64,000 bases of DNA from Venturia oleaginea (Eukaryota > Ascomycota > Dothideomycetes > Venturiales > Venturiaceae). The DNA is taken from the NCBI GenBank assembly GCA_013176395.1, contig JABMLP010000011.1:1240001-1304000 (forward strand). Reading direction: 5' to 3'. Shown here piece by piece: positions 1 through 12,900 of the stretch. Position 1 is the first letter of the stretch. Each line of letters opens with the position of its first letter. The notes under the pieces were generated by a model, which had not been told where the DNA came from, searched no databases, and saw only the letters and a list, made by a program, of their open reading frames with translations. The position numbers and the translations under genes are program-made.

Positions 1-1600
1 GCGAAAATTACGATGGGATCGCGGATGAAGAGATGGGCGAAGTGAGTGGCAAGAATACTGTCCATTCCGCCTGCAACCAGTTTCTGTTTGATGTCTTCAT
101 CAACCACAAGATCTGGATCGAGATACTCGGGCCGCAGACGGGAGTCCTTCGAGATGTAAGTGCTGTTGGAAGCATAACGAGATTTAGGAATCCTCCATCT
201 GTCATTCAACAGGGGCTTGGACAAGTCAGCTGGGCATTCTACGCTCATTCGGACACGATACGTACCCTCTCTCCAAGCTCTTCCCTGGTACGGTCATCCA
301 CCGCGCGACTGATTTGATTCCATCGAACATCGGTCTCCGCCAGAAATCCCTTGTAGATTGGCGTAGCGGCAGTCAGAGCCAGCATTATTGGACCCAAAGG
401 GCTCAACTGGTCATACATCTTTCGCCCTTCGTCGATGCTTTTGGCTTGGAACGTGATTTGCAAGCAGCAACTTCCCATCCCAAAGGCCATGGCGTCCATG
501 TAGATATGATTGGTATGCACAGCTCCGTTGCGAACGTCCTCGTCTTCGGGGTATTTGTGGAGATCATAGTTGACTGTCGGGTCCCTGAAAGGCCATGGGG
601 TCTTTTCATCGCGGAATATCGGAACATTAACCTCGACCTTTCGCCCTCTTCGAGCTCGGATGTTAGCTGCCAGGGTTGGAAATCGGATATGAGGATTGGC
701 TATCTCATCTGGGACGAATTGGGAGCGCAATTTCGGCCCTGATAATGGATAAGATGGGTTTGTACAGTTGTCGCGGCCAAGTCTGGGAAATGTAGTCAGG
801 GTGATGGGATATTCAGTTGGACTCATATGCTCTCGCGCAATCTTTCTCCTAATTCGTCCTTGTCAGTCTTGCTTTTAGACTTGTATTGTGTCATGGTACC
901 TCAATTTCATGTTCGGTTCCACATCAAGAAGATCTTTGAATCCAATACCCCATGGTTTTCCGGGAGTCGCTTCAAGCATGAACCGGCCAAACTCCGGGTG
1001 GAAGACAGGAGCAGCGTCTCCATTTCTGGGACCAAATTAGATACCTCACAGATTTTGGGTCTGAAGATGTGCCATACACTGGGGCGCCCCGAGAGATGTC
1101 TGGGACACCTCCACCCTGCCTCAGAAGATCTTCATCCGCAGCGAGTGCGGCTAGGATATCGGATTGTCTCAAACTCAACCTGACTTTCTTGTTTTCATCG
1201 TCGTAGCACACTACCAGGTATTCAATCTGGTAGACACATCAACACCACACGTACGTGATATCAATCTCAAAACTCACCTCGTCGCCCCAAAGCAACGCAT
1301 CTCTTTCTTTTCCCTTGGCCCGATTCCAAATGGCAAGCAATTGCTGCCGAAAACGTAAGTGAAGGGCTTCACAAAAAGCGGGGCCGATACACGGCACGTG
1401 TCAGGTATAGCTGTATAAGAGTCTGGAGTAATGGATGGCTGAGGTCGTACCTCAATGCCCCAGGCTCGCACGAGGTTTGCCTGCTGCTTTGCCTCTGGCC
1501 ATTCCAGTGGGGTTCCGATAGCTCTGCAGTCACCCAGATTAGAGGCTGGCCATCCAACGGGTATGTGAAGGGCGGCTGGATGGTCTTACAAAAGTCCCAT
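1..1600 (-). CDS. gcs1: Glutamate-cysteine ligase catalytic subunit, 5' part (cut by window edge)
   Basis: This enzyme makes gamma-glutamylcysteine from glutamate, cysteine and ATP, the first and limiting step of glutathione synthesis in the cytosol. The N-terminus MGLLAIGTPLEWPEA, the stretch FHPEFGRFMLEATPGKPWGI and the core MDAMAFGMGSCCLQITFQ are hallmarks of eukaryotic GCL (family knowledge). Exons fitted by reading frame and splice sites are 1590-1600, 1451-1523, 1278-1343, 1078-1226, 900-1025, 266-848 and 1-215. The six introns run 50-134 nt. All phases agree and no stop remains over about 407 codons. The first exon is only 11 nt and ends inside codon 4. The 3' part, roughly the last third of the protein, lies outside the window. 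The start is secure because MGLLxxGTPLxW is the conserved beginning of the family. Confidence 0.95.
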
Positions 1601-4600
1601 GTTCCTTTTCCGAAGCCGATGATGCTGGGGTTAATGACTGTGGCTTTGAGCGCGTTGTTCTTGCCGGAGGTGAGTAAGAACAGAGCACAACGGCAGTCGG
1701 TTGTTTGAGACGTCAGCTGAATACCGGGATGTCGTTCTCAGAGGTGACGGGTAATTGAAGCTGAATACTGAGAGTCTGGAGATGGAGTAAGGTGGAGGTA
1801 GAATTTTCTGAAGCGGCGATGATCGGCCACCAACGGTTGTCCCTGTTAGATGATCAAGGGTGCAGCGTCTGCGTTCTCCTTCACAGCAGATGCAATCTAC
1901 TCGTAGCCTTTGTATCAACATCCGGTCCGTTGTAGGGCGCGGCCACTGTCAGCACCATCATCCGACCTCGAAAGACGTGTTCGTGCTGACTAATGAGAGA
2001 CCGAGACCGCAAACCGCAAACCGCAAACCGCACCCGGCCAAGTGGTGGAGAAGAGCTAGAACTAGTGAGTTCCACTAGACGACGGCGGCATCCCGTCTCT
2101 TACTGAAAACAAACCTCACTGCAAACTGACATCTCGCGTTGATCAAATATGACTGCTGTTCTTGGGAGTAGTGGCTGTACGCGGGGCTGTCTCCATCAAA
2201 TCCCCCACTCCACTATCGTCGATACCAAATGTTGCATTCTGCGTGCTAGTCTTCGTGTAGCTTCAAACACCATAGGCATGTCCCAGGAGAACATGGGCAT
2301 CAACGAAGCATTATATAGCTGTCCCACACGCCAATTCTGCAATTAGACGCTTTACATCTTTCATCCCGCAAGCATGAAGTCCAAGGACTTGAGTACAGCA
2401 TGCAGCTTGCGTATCTAATCGTGATCAAGAAGCGGGTTCTCGCTTGCAATCTGTGGCTGCTTGAAATGGCAATGCGGAGAAGCTCTATGCTGTGAGTCGA
2501 TATTGCGAGGCTTTGTACTCACTTTGTGCTTCTCAACGGTATTAACGGGACATGTATAGGCGAGACATGTGCCTCAGCTTGACATGCCTTGCCTTTCTTT
2601 GCTTCGAGAATCCTCCTACACTTGTGAAATCAATCGAGCCGGACTGTCTATGTTGTATTGTTGGGACAAGACGTCGGATCAATCTGATGACGGGATTCCT
2701 TTTCTTTCTACGTAGTATATGACACCAGAGATCTCGACCTTCGGCTGGCTGATTACAGATCTAAGAGTAACACGACCTATAACAGCTTACTGCATCACGT
2801 CTATCGTACACTGTCCAACACCTAATTGTGTGCCCAGCCCCACGAAGACAGTGCACAGGAAACATGGCCCTGACGATTTGGGCACTGATGTGTTCTCATA
2901 TGCATATCTTCAATATGGAAACCTTGCCTGTCACCGAAGCGCCAAATTAGTAGAGCGCTGCCGAGAAAGAGAGAGTCCCTCTCATCCACCGTACCCTGGT
3001 AATCCTTCTGATGTCTCAGCCCTTCACGAAGAACCTGACCAGTGAGATCTCTCCACAAGGGGCCCAATCATGTAGGACTGCATATATGTCCCATTCTTCC
3101 ATCCTTCAACTTCCTTGCCCATGATTGTTATCGGATCATAGATAACGCCGCCGGGGAAGGACAGGTATTTCCTCCCATGTCCGCCATTAGGCCGTGCAAG
3201 TGCTAACCGCCATACCCTGATTTCATTCATGTCACTGCCCACATCTTACTGGCCACCACCAAAAGCGCCACAATCTCACAATTCTACAATCCCATGACCG
3301 ATTTAACCAGAAAACGGCCTGGTTGCAATCCGTCAACGTTTTTTGGAGGTGACCAAGGGCTTGGAAATGTGCAACGACTGGTGATCATGCTATGTTGTTT
3401 TTTCGGTCCCAATCACTCGGGATTTTTATATTGCGCATGTCTGCTTGGTTTGTTGTCATTGTCGCAGGAGACCGTCGACCCGGAGAAGGAAACATAGGAT
3501 CATCCAAGTAGAGTATTAACAATCGAGACATCAGATCATCACCCATCTAACCGTTTCAAGAACAAACGTTTTCTCTGCCCGCAAATCTCAACGGCTACTA
3601 TGCCAAAAGAAAAGCAGCGTCTTCGATCGAGCAACGACTCGACCACATAGATCTGGGGGGTCCAGCGGCTCTGGGCGAAAAAACCGTTACCGCGGGAATC
3701 ATCCGCAAGGCCAGAAAATCATCCGATCCCAAAACATGCATCGTACCGATTCCAAAAATAACCCTTTGTACTCTCAACCTCACGAAACCCACCATCGCAG
3801 GTCCCCCTCCCTCATCTCGCACAGAAACGTCGGGAAACGTGCAGTTCCAGGATGAGACCGCTTATTTACACATGCACAAAGCGTCCATCTGATCTGATCT
3901 AATCTAATCCACCCCTACCCGCGCAGCACCTCCACCAAATAAAAAAGTTCAAAAATAACAAATCCGCGTCCACACCTCTCTACACTTGTCTCAAAGACAA
4001 AATCCCGGAAGAGCAGCCCGGCATCCGATAAATTCGTCTCGTGCTTTGGAGTACCTCCGTAAGTTCCAAACCTTCCCATCGAAATCATCTCCTTACTCGA
4101 CGACGATCAAAATGGTGGGGCTCAAGGCGTGCGCCGTGGCGAATATAACCAATCATGTCCTAAAAACGATCAGCACTTGAATACTTCACGATAACACTAC
4201 GTAGATCTCAAAGTTTATCGATCCAATCATACACGCGGTCAAGAAACCCGTCTTCACGCGTGCTCCTACGATGAAAAAAAAAACAATAAAAAAACGAACA
4301 TCCAATGCCCGGCGACGACTAAGCATACGATCTCAGGCATTGAATGGACGAGCTGAATAGAATGGGAAGCAACAGTGACTGCAACTTGATCAATTTATTC
4401 ATCCTCTCCTCCTTTCGGGAGTCACCGATCAACAAAACTAGACACCAATCCAATCATTCTCAAGTCTAGTAATCGTCCTCATAAACACCCCCCGTATCCA
4501 TCAATTTCAATCGTCTAGCACGCCCGCTATCAAACGCCTCTGTAATGGCCTAATAGCAATACAATGAGGTCTTCCCAGCCCGCATCTCCAAATCAAACAG

Positions 4601-5300
4601 ACCGCCTAAAAGCTTTCATATGAGTTGTAACAACACGCTCAGAACGCTTCAAAAGTCGCTACAGGGCATGCCCGTGACATTATAGATCCGAACCCATCCA
4701 TATTAGATTTCGTCGACCGGCCACCACGAGAAGGGCAACAAATAGACAAAACAAAATGGAAACGCAGACCGATAGCGTTCCCTCTAACAAGAGAGCAGAA
4801 ATCGAGTCTCGAGGTATATATCCCTTTCCCCTCTCGGAGAGAAAACAATCATGCGCGCAACAAGGACGCCACAAATTGCCGCCTCCTCCTCAACTGTCCC
4901 ATAGAATCATTGGCCAAAAAACGGTGATATATCTATCTCGTTCTTATGCCCGGGCGACTCATGAAACGCCATAACACCTTACAACCCATTTTCGAAAGGC
5001 ACATACATACAGAGAAGGAAAAGAAATTAAATGAGGGACAAACACCAGATTTGACTTTCTCGGCTGCCGAAACGCGGTATGGATATAACCGAGTGGGCAA
5101 CGCGTGCCGGTCGTCGTACAAAGACCTGAGGTTGGTCAAGAGTTGGGCATCAGCAAGGAGGATGTATCGACAGCCTCGATACAGTCACTGTGAACCTTGC
5201 TGCGAAAGGTTCATGATTCGCACATTGAGTTTTCTTTCGTGGGGAAGCGGAAAATCTGGGAGGTCTTGGTCGTAGCGGATAGATGGACGCGATCGATGGT
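1601..5300. other. Intergenic region between gcs1 (5' side) and the GATA factor (3' side)
   Basis: No ORF here reads like a protein and no conserved motif was recognised on either strand. It must contain the gcs1 promoter and leader next to 1600 and the 3' UTR of the GATA gene next to 5301. Minor features are a short CAAACCG tandem repeat near 2006-2030, GATCT/AATCT repeats near 3890-3910, and A-rich runs near 4270-4295. Confidence 0.6.
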
Positions 5301-6921
5301 TCACACTCCCGGGGATCCAGGTCCAATACTTTTCGGTCGTAAATTTGACGTTCCGATGACAGGTTTACTCGCACCCATCTTCCTTGTGAGCTTGGCGTAA
5401 TCTGTGCAAGAAGATAAAATTAGCCGCCAGATCAGATAGATTATACAATCAGGTTACTCTTACGTAGACCACAGGCATTGCAAAGTGTCCGTGCGCCATC
5501 TGGTCCTCTTCGCCATTCTGGGGTTTCGGCGCGATTACAGCTGTGACATCTACCTGGTGGTGCGGCACGCTGTCGAATGTTAGTTTACCAATCTAAAATT
5601 GCGTTTTGTAGATCACTCACTCCTCGACGTTTCTTGCCCTCCCCGTTTGCAAAACCCCCGGAACCATCCACTTTGTCGGAGTAGCTTCCATTAGCCTCAG
5701 ACGTATAGCGCATGTGAGCATCGCGATTTGGGTCCTTCATTTGATCTTCCATAGCAGCATGCTGCTGTTCCACGACGTCCCGAATTCGCAATAATGAATC
5801 CCTCAATTTGTCGCTTTTTCCTAGCAGCTCTTCTACGGTCTCAAGATGTGGAACAGACGACTGGCTCAACCCGGTTCTTTGATTTGAATGTGCACGGGTC
5901 CCATATTTCTGTGAGAAATCAAGCATCTGACCGCTGCATTCTGCAAGCTACGAAAACAATTAGCAGAATTTATGATTTTGAAGATCATATCTACCTCATT
6001 CAGCGAGGCCTCTAGTTCGAAAGAATCAAGATGACGTTTGACAGTCTCGCCACGCTCATCGATGCCATTGTGATAGTCATGTCCAGGCGCGAAGGCAGGT
6101 TGCGATTGTGGATATCTAGTTGGCGCCGCCGATGCTGTTGAAGGAGTATAGACAGGTCCTGAATTGGCTTGCGGGTATTGATAAGATGGTGGGCCGTATT
6201 GAGAGTAGCCGTTGAAAGGTGCAGGGGCCGAGTGAGGTGTGGGCTCATATCCAGGAGACGGTTGTTGGGAAGGTGGGTAGCCGACAGTTCGTGGTGTCGT
6301 TACGGGAGAATTACCGGTTCGAATCGGGTGAAGTGATGGTAATCTAGGATGTTGAGGTGGATACGGTTGTCTCCCGTCTGAATGTGTCTGTGAAGTTGGT
6401 CTTGGTGGCTCATGACCTTGCTGAGGCGGTGGTCGGCTCATGTATGGACTCTGTGGCGGAGGTACTTGTGAGAATCTGATTGGCTCTGCCGGACGATAGA
6501 TACTGCCTGATTTTGGTAACTCTGCTGGGCGATGTATTTCTATAGAACGATGTAGGTCTGGAGGACCAGATGTGAAGGTTGATCTCCGATGTGCGTCTGC
6601 TGGACTAGTGGCTGACGTTTGAAAGAAGGCTGGGCCTGGAGCTGTCGATGGTGGACCAGGTTGTTGCGTAGGATAGGCTAAAGGAGCGGAGTCTGATCTT
6701 CCTAATGCTTCAAATATAGATGGGAGTGACTGTCGTGGGGCAGATGAAGGAGGGGGAGGGGGTGGTTGGTCGTCTCCAGAAGTACGGCGCGAGCCAGGTG
6801 GTGATATCAAGTTGTTTGGTGGAGGGAGACCAGCAGACGAGGGTGCGCTGGCCGATGAGGCATGGGTCTGGGGGTAGGGTGGCGGAGGAGGACGATTGAA
6901 GGCAAACGACGGGCTGACCAT
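5301..6921 (-). CDS. nsdD: NsdD/SUB-1-type GATA transcription factor
   Basis: This nuclear regulator belongs to the NsdD (Aspergillus), SUB-1 (Neurospora), LTF1 (Botrytis) group, which controls sexual development, conidiation and light responses (family knowledge). Exons are 5995-6921, 5621-5947, 5464-5569 and 5301-5401, giving 486 aa with consistent phases. The first 300 residues are rich in Pro, Ser and Gln. A conserved segment containing [20 protein letters not shown] precedes the finger. The C-terminal finger CHSCN...TLCNACGL has CX2CX18CX2C spacing (class IVb). The protein ends with [10 protein letters not shown] and an [13 protein letters not shown] tail, as in NsdD orthologues. The last intron splits the finger after CGL. 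The start used is the first ATG of the long exon. The frame stays open upstream to a possible acceptor (CTAACAG, about 7013-7019), so an additional 5' exon is possible. Confidence 0.9.
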
Positions 6922-9900
6922 GGCTGCGGTGGAGTGGTTTCGTTGGTGGTAGTCTTCTTCTCTCTTGATCTTGTCCAAGCAATCAATGGGAGGTAGAGCG
7001 GCACTATCACACTGTTAGAATTCCCAATGACTCCCACCAGTTCCAGCTCAACAAACAACGGACCTCTGCCTGTTGATGTCGGCCGAAGTTTCCATCACAC
7101 GCCCGAGGGCTATACACTGGCGAGCTCCAGAGGGCGTGGTCGATGGGTCGTGGGTCTGGAAATTGGAGGTGGGTCAGAATATCGATGTGAAGTTTGGTAT
7201 GTCGGATCCCGATCCCGCAACGGCTGGTTGCTGTCCCTGAAGTGGTTCCCACTGGCCGGAAACCTGTTCTGCCGACGAAGAATTTGCTTGCCAGATGTGG
7301 ACGTGTATTGCCCGAGCAAACAATCACCAAGTCAGTGATTCGCGCAGGTCAGTCGGGAAAAAGCAGGAAGCAACGATGGAGGATCTCGCGGAGAGTTAAG
7401 GGCCGGCCCAGTCAGTGAGGATGAGGAGGGTCGGATCCAGACGCGGAGTTGGAGTCGGGAATATGAGGTAGTTGGTGGGCAACAGTGGCGGGGAATCTGG
7501 GCGCAATTAGACTTCGTCTCACAGATCAGCACTGTAGGAGAGAAGTGGATTGTCGTTGTCTTGCTGGCAGAGGAATAGGCGAACGTGTGCAAGCAGCGGG
7601 CATTCACGGTGGTGAACTGGTGGTGTAGCACCAAGGGAACCCGAGATGTAGGGTCAATAGATGCGTGTTAGCACAACGAACCGAATGGGACGGCTAATCC
7701 AATGGCTTGGTGGGACAGATGGGTGAGGAGGGTTTGCAGTATGCATATGGTGAGGCAGAAGCATATGCAGGCGAGGCAGGATACAGGAAGGTGAATCTGG
7801 ATTATCAGAGTCGTCTGGGGGTGAGCGTGTGGGCGACAAAAGGGTTCAATTTAGATCACATTTCTTTGGTCAGCACTGGTCTCGGACTGGCGTGCACAGA
7901 TCGAATTCTAATCGAGATATGGCGGGCCAGGGAACTGGGGTCAAGCGCCTTCATTCGTTTTGATTGAGTACAGGCTCGGAGCCAAATGGCAATCGACCCG
8001 ACAGGGGATGGCGATTTGAGCATCAACGGAAGAATCCTTCCCAGGATCAGAGGAGCCCTGCGAAGTGGACGTGATCCTGGTGGGGTGCTAACTATTCTGT
8101 ATGGAAGGATAGAGGAAGTTAATGGGAAGCAACAACTCGTACAGGATCGTAAATCGATTTGTCCATGGCCGGATATTAATCGCTGGTCGTCCCGTCGCAG
8201 TGGTTGACCAGACGGGTGTGACTGCTACATAAAGAGAGCAGGCAAACAGGTTACGGACGCGTCAAGGCCAGCATCTCAATTCTCAAGCATACACCATAAA
8301 CTCCCGCTTGGACATCTGAAGCGTACTCACGCCTGCACATCTCACGCTTGGACATTGGAAGTGCACATCTGAAGCGTCACTCACGCTTGCCGTCAGATGG
8401 TAGAAGGCTCGGAATTTCCAACCTCATCATGGCCAATGCTCGCACGGCACCAAGCCTGGCTTGCTCGCTTCACCCTCTTCACGCTGATGAAACCTCGTCT
8501 ATCGAGACGGGGCCGCCTTCATCACGCTCTGACCCGTTTCGTCAGGCAGAAGACCAGCCATTGGACGGCGTTGACATGTCGTGGTGTTGCTTTTCAGCTT
8601 TGCTGGCCAACCCATCAGAGGCCGTGCCATGTGTTTGCCGTAGAGGGCTAGCGTACGTCGATCAAGATCGGCCGCGCTCCGATGGAGGGATGACCTAAAT
8701 ATCATGAAGCGTGGCAGGTTTTGACGATGGCAGATGGCAGATGGCACACCCCCTCGAGATCCTCCAGGGTTGACCCATCTTGACAGTCGACGGATAAATC
8801 CAGATCTGATAAAGATCTGGGAATCGCCATCTCAGATTTCCAGCATTGGACATCCCCGGGGATCTCGAATGCTTCGTCCTGTCGCAAGATGAGTGTCATT
8901 GTGTATGTCAGTACGGTATGATTTAATCAATATCTGATCAGCGTGAGAAGCCGAGGAGACGACGTGGACATCTGCTCAGCGAGTGCACCCGGCTAGCCAT
9001 GCTCTGAAGTCGTCTGTACCGAGTACTCGTACAAGTGTGCCCAGACGCCATTCACAATCCCTTCTCTTCTGCGCATTGAGCGCGGCTATCTGGTAAGCCC
9101 TGCCGGTGACCGAGAAAGAAAGACTCCCACATCGACGATGAACCACATTCCTGGAATAGTTTCGCCGATTGATTGTATTTTTGTGGAATGGACGGGCACC
9201 ATCTGCGGCAATCCTTGATGCTAATATATCTGCGAGATCCACGATAGCTGCTTAACAAAGATGCATAATTGACCGTCTGGGATGTGTAGTCCCACGTGCT
9301 GCTGTAACCTCGCTAGACAAGCCGCTGTCAAAAATGGACCCTGGTAGCCGGTGGGACATGCCACGATCCGCCATGGTCATCAGATAACGCCACAGATTCG
9401 GCAGGGAACGGTCAATCTGCCAATTTTACAACCGGTACGCCCGTCTCGATGCCAGTACATAGCTGCCGAGTAATCGAGCACTCAATCAAGCACTGCAGTA
9501 TCATCACGGCGAGCAAGCCTGAAGGGAGGAGCCGGTTCAAGCCAAATCTTTTTCGTCATGCCCTGCGAGCCCCGTTCCACCAACGCCCACTAGCACGTAG
9601 TGGATCTTCCATCCGCGATGATCCCGCTCTTGCACTTTTTGTTGGCGCTCGCGTGTCCCGCAACGGCGCTGCAAGCCCACGAGTGAATTGGGTTGTCTCT
9701 GCAGGTGCTGTTGCACCCGGCTTCTCAAGGGCTAGCGAGTCGATACTATCTTGCTTGTGATGGCGACTAATTCTCCATTTCCCTGACCCCGCTGGATACC
9801 GAAGACATTAATGTTCCTCTCGACTGACTCGTGTTGCCGGCCCTCGAGATGGCCATTGGGTAGATCTCATCTAGATTGTGCCGAACCGGCCAAGTATCGA

Positions 9901-12900
9901 TAATCCCATCCCAGGCATTTTGGAGAAAACCCGGGTTTGGACCGTTTCACGCTCCATCGAATATCCATCCTGGCAACACGAGCCCTGGCCGAGCTCAAAA
10001 AGAAGACAATCTGTGACACCATCATTTATGTAGATGGACATTTTCACCGACGGCCATCAGCATTATCCCTTTCGGTCGTGGGTGCCGCAATCGTTGTAAT
10101 AACATAGGCGAGTTCGACGAAGACCCATGGTTACTTGCATATCAGATCGGTCTAATCAGACCAAACTACCCGCGCTCAGCATTCATCGGTGATACTCAAT
10201 ACGCTGAGAACATCCTTATTGTTTCTTGCTTCGGAATCGGAACCTCTCAACCGTACGTAAATAGGTACGGGGCATCTCCCATTCGATATCGGCAGGCGTC
10301 AAGGTTTGCACAGATGAGACGATGAACAAGTCACATCGCCAGTCAAAATCTCCGCTTGCTTTGTCCAGTCGCTGGACACTACTGCTAGCACCACCATTGG
10401 AGCAGAGCCGTCGCCGTCTTCAAGTCGCATGGATGACCGCGTCAACAACCCTTTTCTCGGTCAAATCTAATCCTTAATCAGGCTGGCGAGCACGAACTAG
10501 CCGCTGGGATTCCTAACGAACAATAACGTTACGGGACGTTGAGCCCGTTGTGGCGCCCCCTCGTGGCATGGTGGAGAGCTGGTTATTGTGCTTGCTGAGA
10601 AGACGTGGAGAACTGGCTTTTTTCGACAGTAGTCCCGGCTGCCTGTAGCTTAGGTACTGCCGTAGAATATTTGATACCCTCGCCTAAGCACGGCCGTACT
10701 CAAGAACGCGCGTGCATGGAACAAATCTACGCCTATATAACGTCTTTAAGCCAAATTTGGCCGCCAAGGATTCTACGACGCGAGTTTCCCGAAACAAGAT
10801 GTTACTCTCATCTTGCAACCATTTCGACCTCGTATCTGTCAAAGAGAAGCTACAAGTAAGGATATTAGGATTTGCCCATTCCAATCACCATCTGCGCAGG
10901 GGGGCCTGCTTCTTATCAAAACGATTGCAACCAGAGAACCACTATTGAATGGGCGACGAGACTCCGAAGTCAGGCCCACTCACCAAGCCAGCATCAGTAC
11001 GGGGGCCATGACCCTCTGCCTGATTGGTGAGGGTTAGCCATAGACTCTCTCACTCAAAAAAAGGGCACAGCAATCATGCACAAGCCTCACCACAAAGAAC
11101 TCATACACTTGCCTCCCATACCATTAAAGAAAAACTCTGTTTCCAGCCTGTGTCTCATTGTTCCTTTCTGTGGAGTAGTGGACCACCGAGCCGCAACCTA
11201 CCACGCCACAAAAACTCGGTTACTCACCGAACGAACTATCCACCCTCGAACAAGGATCCAGACCTCCGGCTTGCCCGAGAATCAGGATGTATCACTGCGC
11301 TGGCGTCTAAGCGATCCTCTTAAAACCTGCCTGCCCCTATCAAAGTTCGACGCTTGCCAAACAATAGCAGGGTTTGGTGAAGACATGAGGACCAAGTCGA
11401 TACTTTTGCACCGGCAGGCTGGTCCGGCCAACTCAGCGATGTCGACGAGAAGAGTTCAACCCCATCTCACTAGCTTCTGTTCCTTTTCAATGTCCGATGA
11501 CTGGAGATCGTACGAGTGATACCGGGGTGGAGAGTGTGATAGGAATCAAGTCCGCCTTCTTTTCCCAGTGATCTTAAAACTACTGCTGACAAATTCTATC
11601 CGGAATTCGGAATACAAAGATACTGTTTAGTTTCTGTGGGTTCTGTCCGTCGGTAGGGGTTACGTATTCTACTCGATTGCGACGACTTTCACCCAAGCGA
11701 GTGGATGATCTTGACTCTGCCTGTCTTTGTGGACATGGTGCTCCGATTACGCCCCCTCTGGCAGCTCTGATCACTCCCGTTCAGATTATCGATCGTGGCA
11801 ATGTTACTGGGCTCGGGACCGGGAGACTTTCTACAGGATCGGCCTGCTTACGAGGGTAGGCGAGAGCGATTCTCTCGTAGATGTTGGGTACTTGAATTCT
11901 GTGGGCTGAGATATAGGCTGTTTTGACTCATAATCTGCTTTCCAACGGTACCTTGGTGCATGATTGACAGACATAGGGCCATTCGTTGAGCCTGTAGTAT
12001 GACGACTTTATGTGTCCGTTAGATTTTTGGGCAGCAGCGTGGTGAGTCTAAGCAGTACATCATTTTCAAATACAGTTCTGGCTCACACTTTCAGAATCAG
12101 GTCAGTGTAAAAAGTGGTGAGGGTGAGAGCTCACACAGCCTTGTCACGTATTCGAGATGATCCGCTTCTAATCAAGCCTAGAAGCTCTGCACCTAAATTC
12201 AGTGACGCCTCGTTCTACTACCTCAATACGTGTATCAGATTGATCGAAGCCAGGTAAGATCTTAACTCTGTCGGCATTGAATAGCCACAGCTACTTTCAC
12301 ACACATCCAGCAGCAAGGGCACCCAGCCATAATGTCCCCGGTACAAGACCCAGACGGGGACACGAACCGTATAAAGACGACATCATAAACATACGACCAA
12401 CTCAGCGCCGTTCCCCGTATGTGGAAAATTTCTAGGCCAGGCGTACTGCAGTGTAAATGCACCATCTTCTCCGGCTCGAGTGAATATCACAGGGCCCAGA
12501 ACCACCACTGCCCTTTACAATGCTGCCGTCAGCGATGATGAACAAGCCATACAGACTCGAGATATCACCATGCAGAAATAAGAACTGCTCGTCATCGTAA
12601 GGGTCCGGATGTAATGAACGTTGATGATTTTCAATCATCTATATCCGAGGAGAACATGCTGGAGACAGGGCTATCTCGCATGTCCGAAGTTACTCAGGAT
12701 GGTTACTTCTTCAGAGCATTGCAGATAATGGTCAAGGGTTTCCTTGGAGGAAGCAAACAGGTTGCGTCCTGGCATGCATCGACTCGTAGGGGCTTATGCG
12801 TCCTCTGTGTGATGCTGGGTTGGAAACTTGGAATGCTTGTTCTCTGCATGTGATGAGAGACATGTGAATGCTAGGGGCCCTTTCCACCACGGCGAGGACG

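Noticed and set aside
216..265. Apparent stop in gcs1 after GERVRIVSE
   Set aside because: A 50-nt intron (GTACGT...CTGAC...AAG) removes it and joins to PLLNDRWRIPKSRY, the conserved continuation.
1026..1077. An apparent 19-nt intron or frameshift in gcs1
   Set aside because: A donor GTATGG further upstream gives a normal 52-nt intron with CTAAT branch site and the right phase.
7986..8698. ORFs of 70-116 codons upstream of the GATA gene
   Set aside because: They resemble random open frames in GC-balanced DNA; no motif was recognised.
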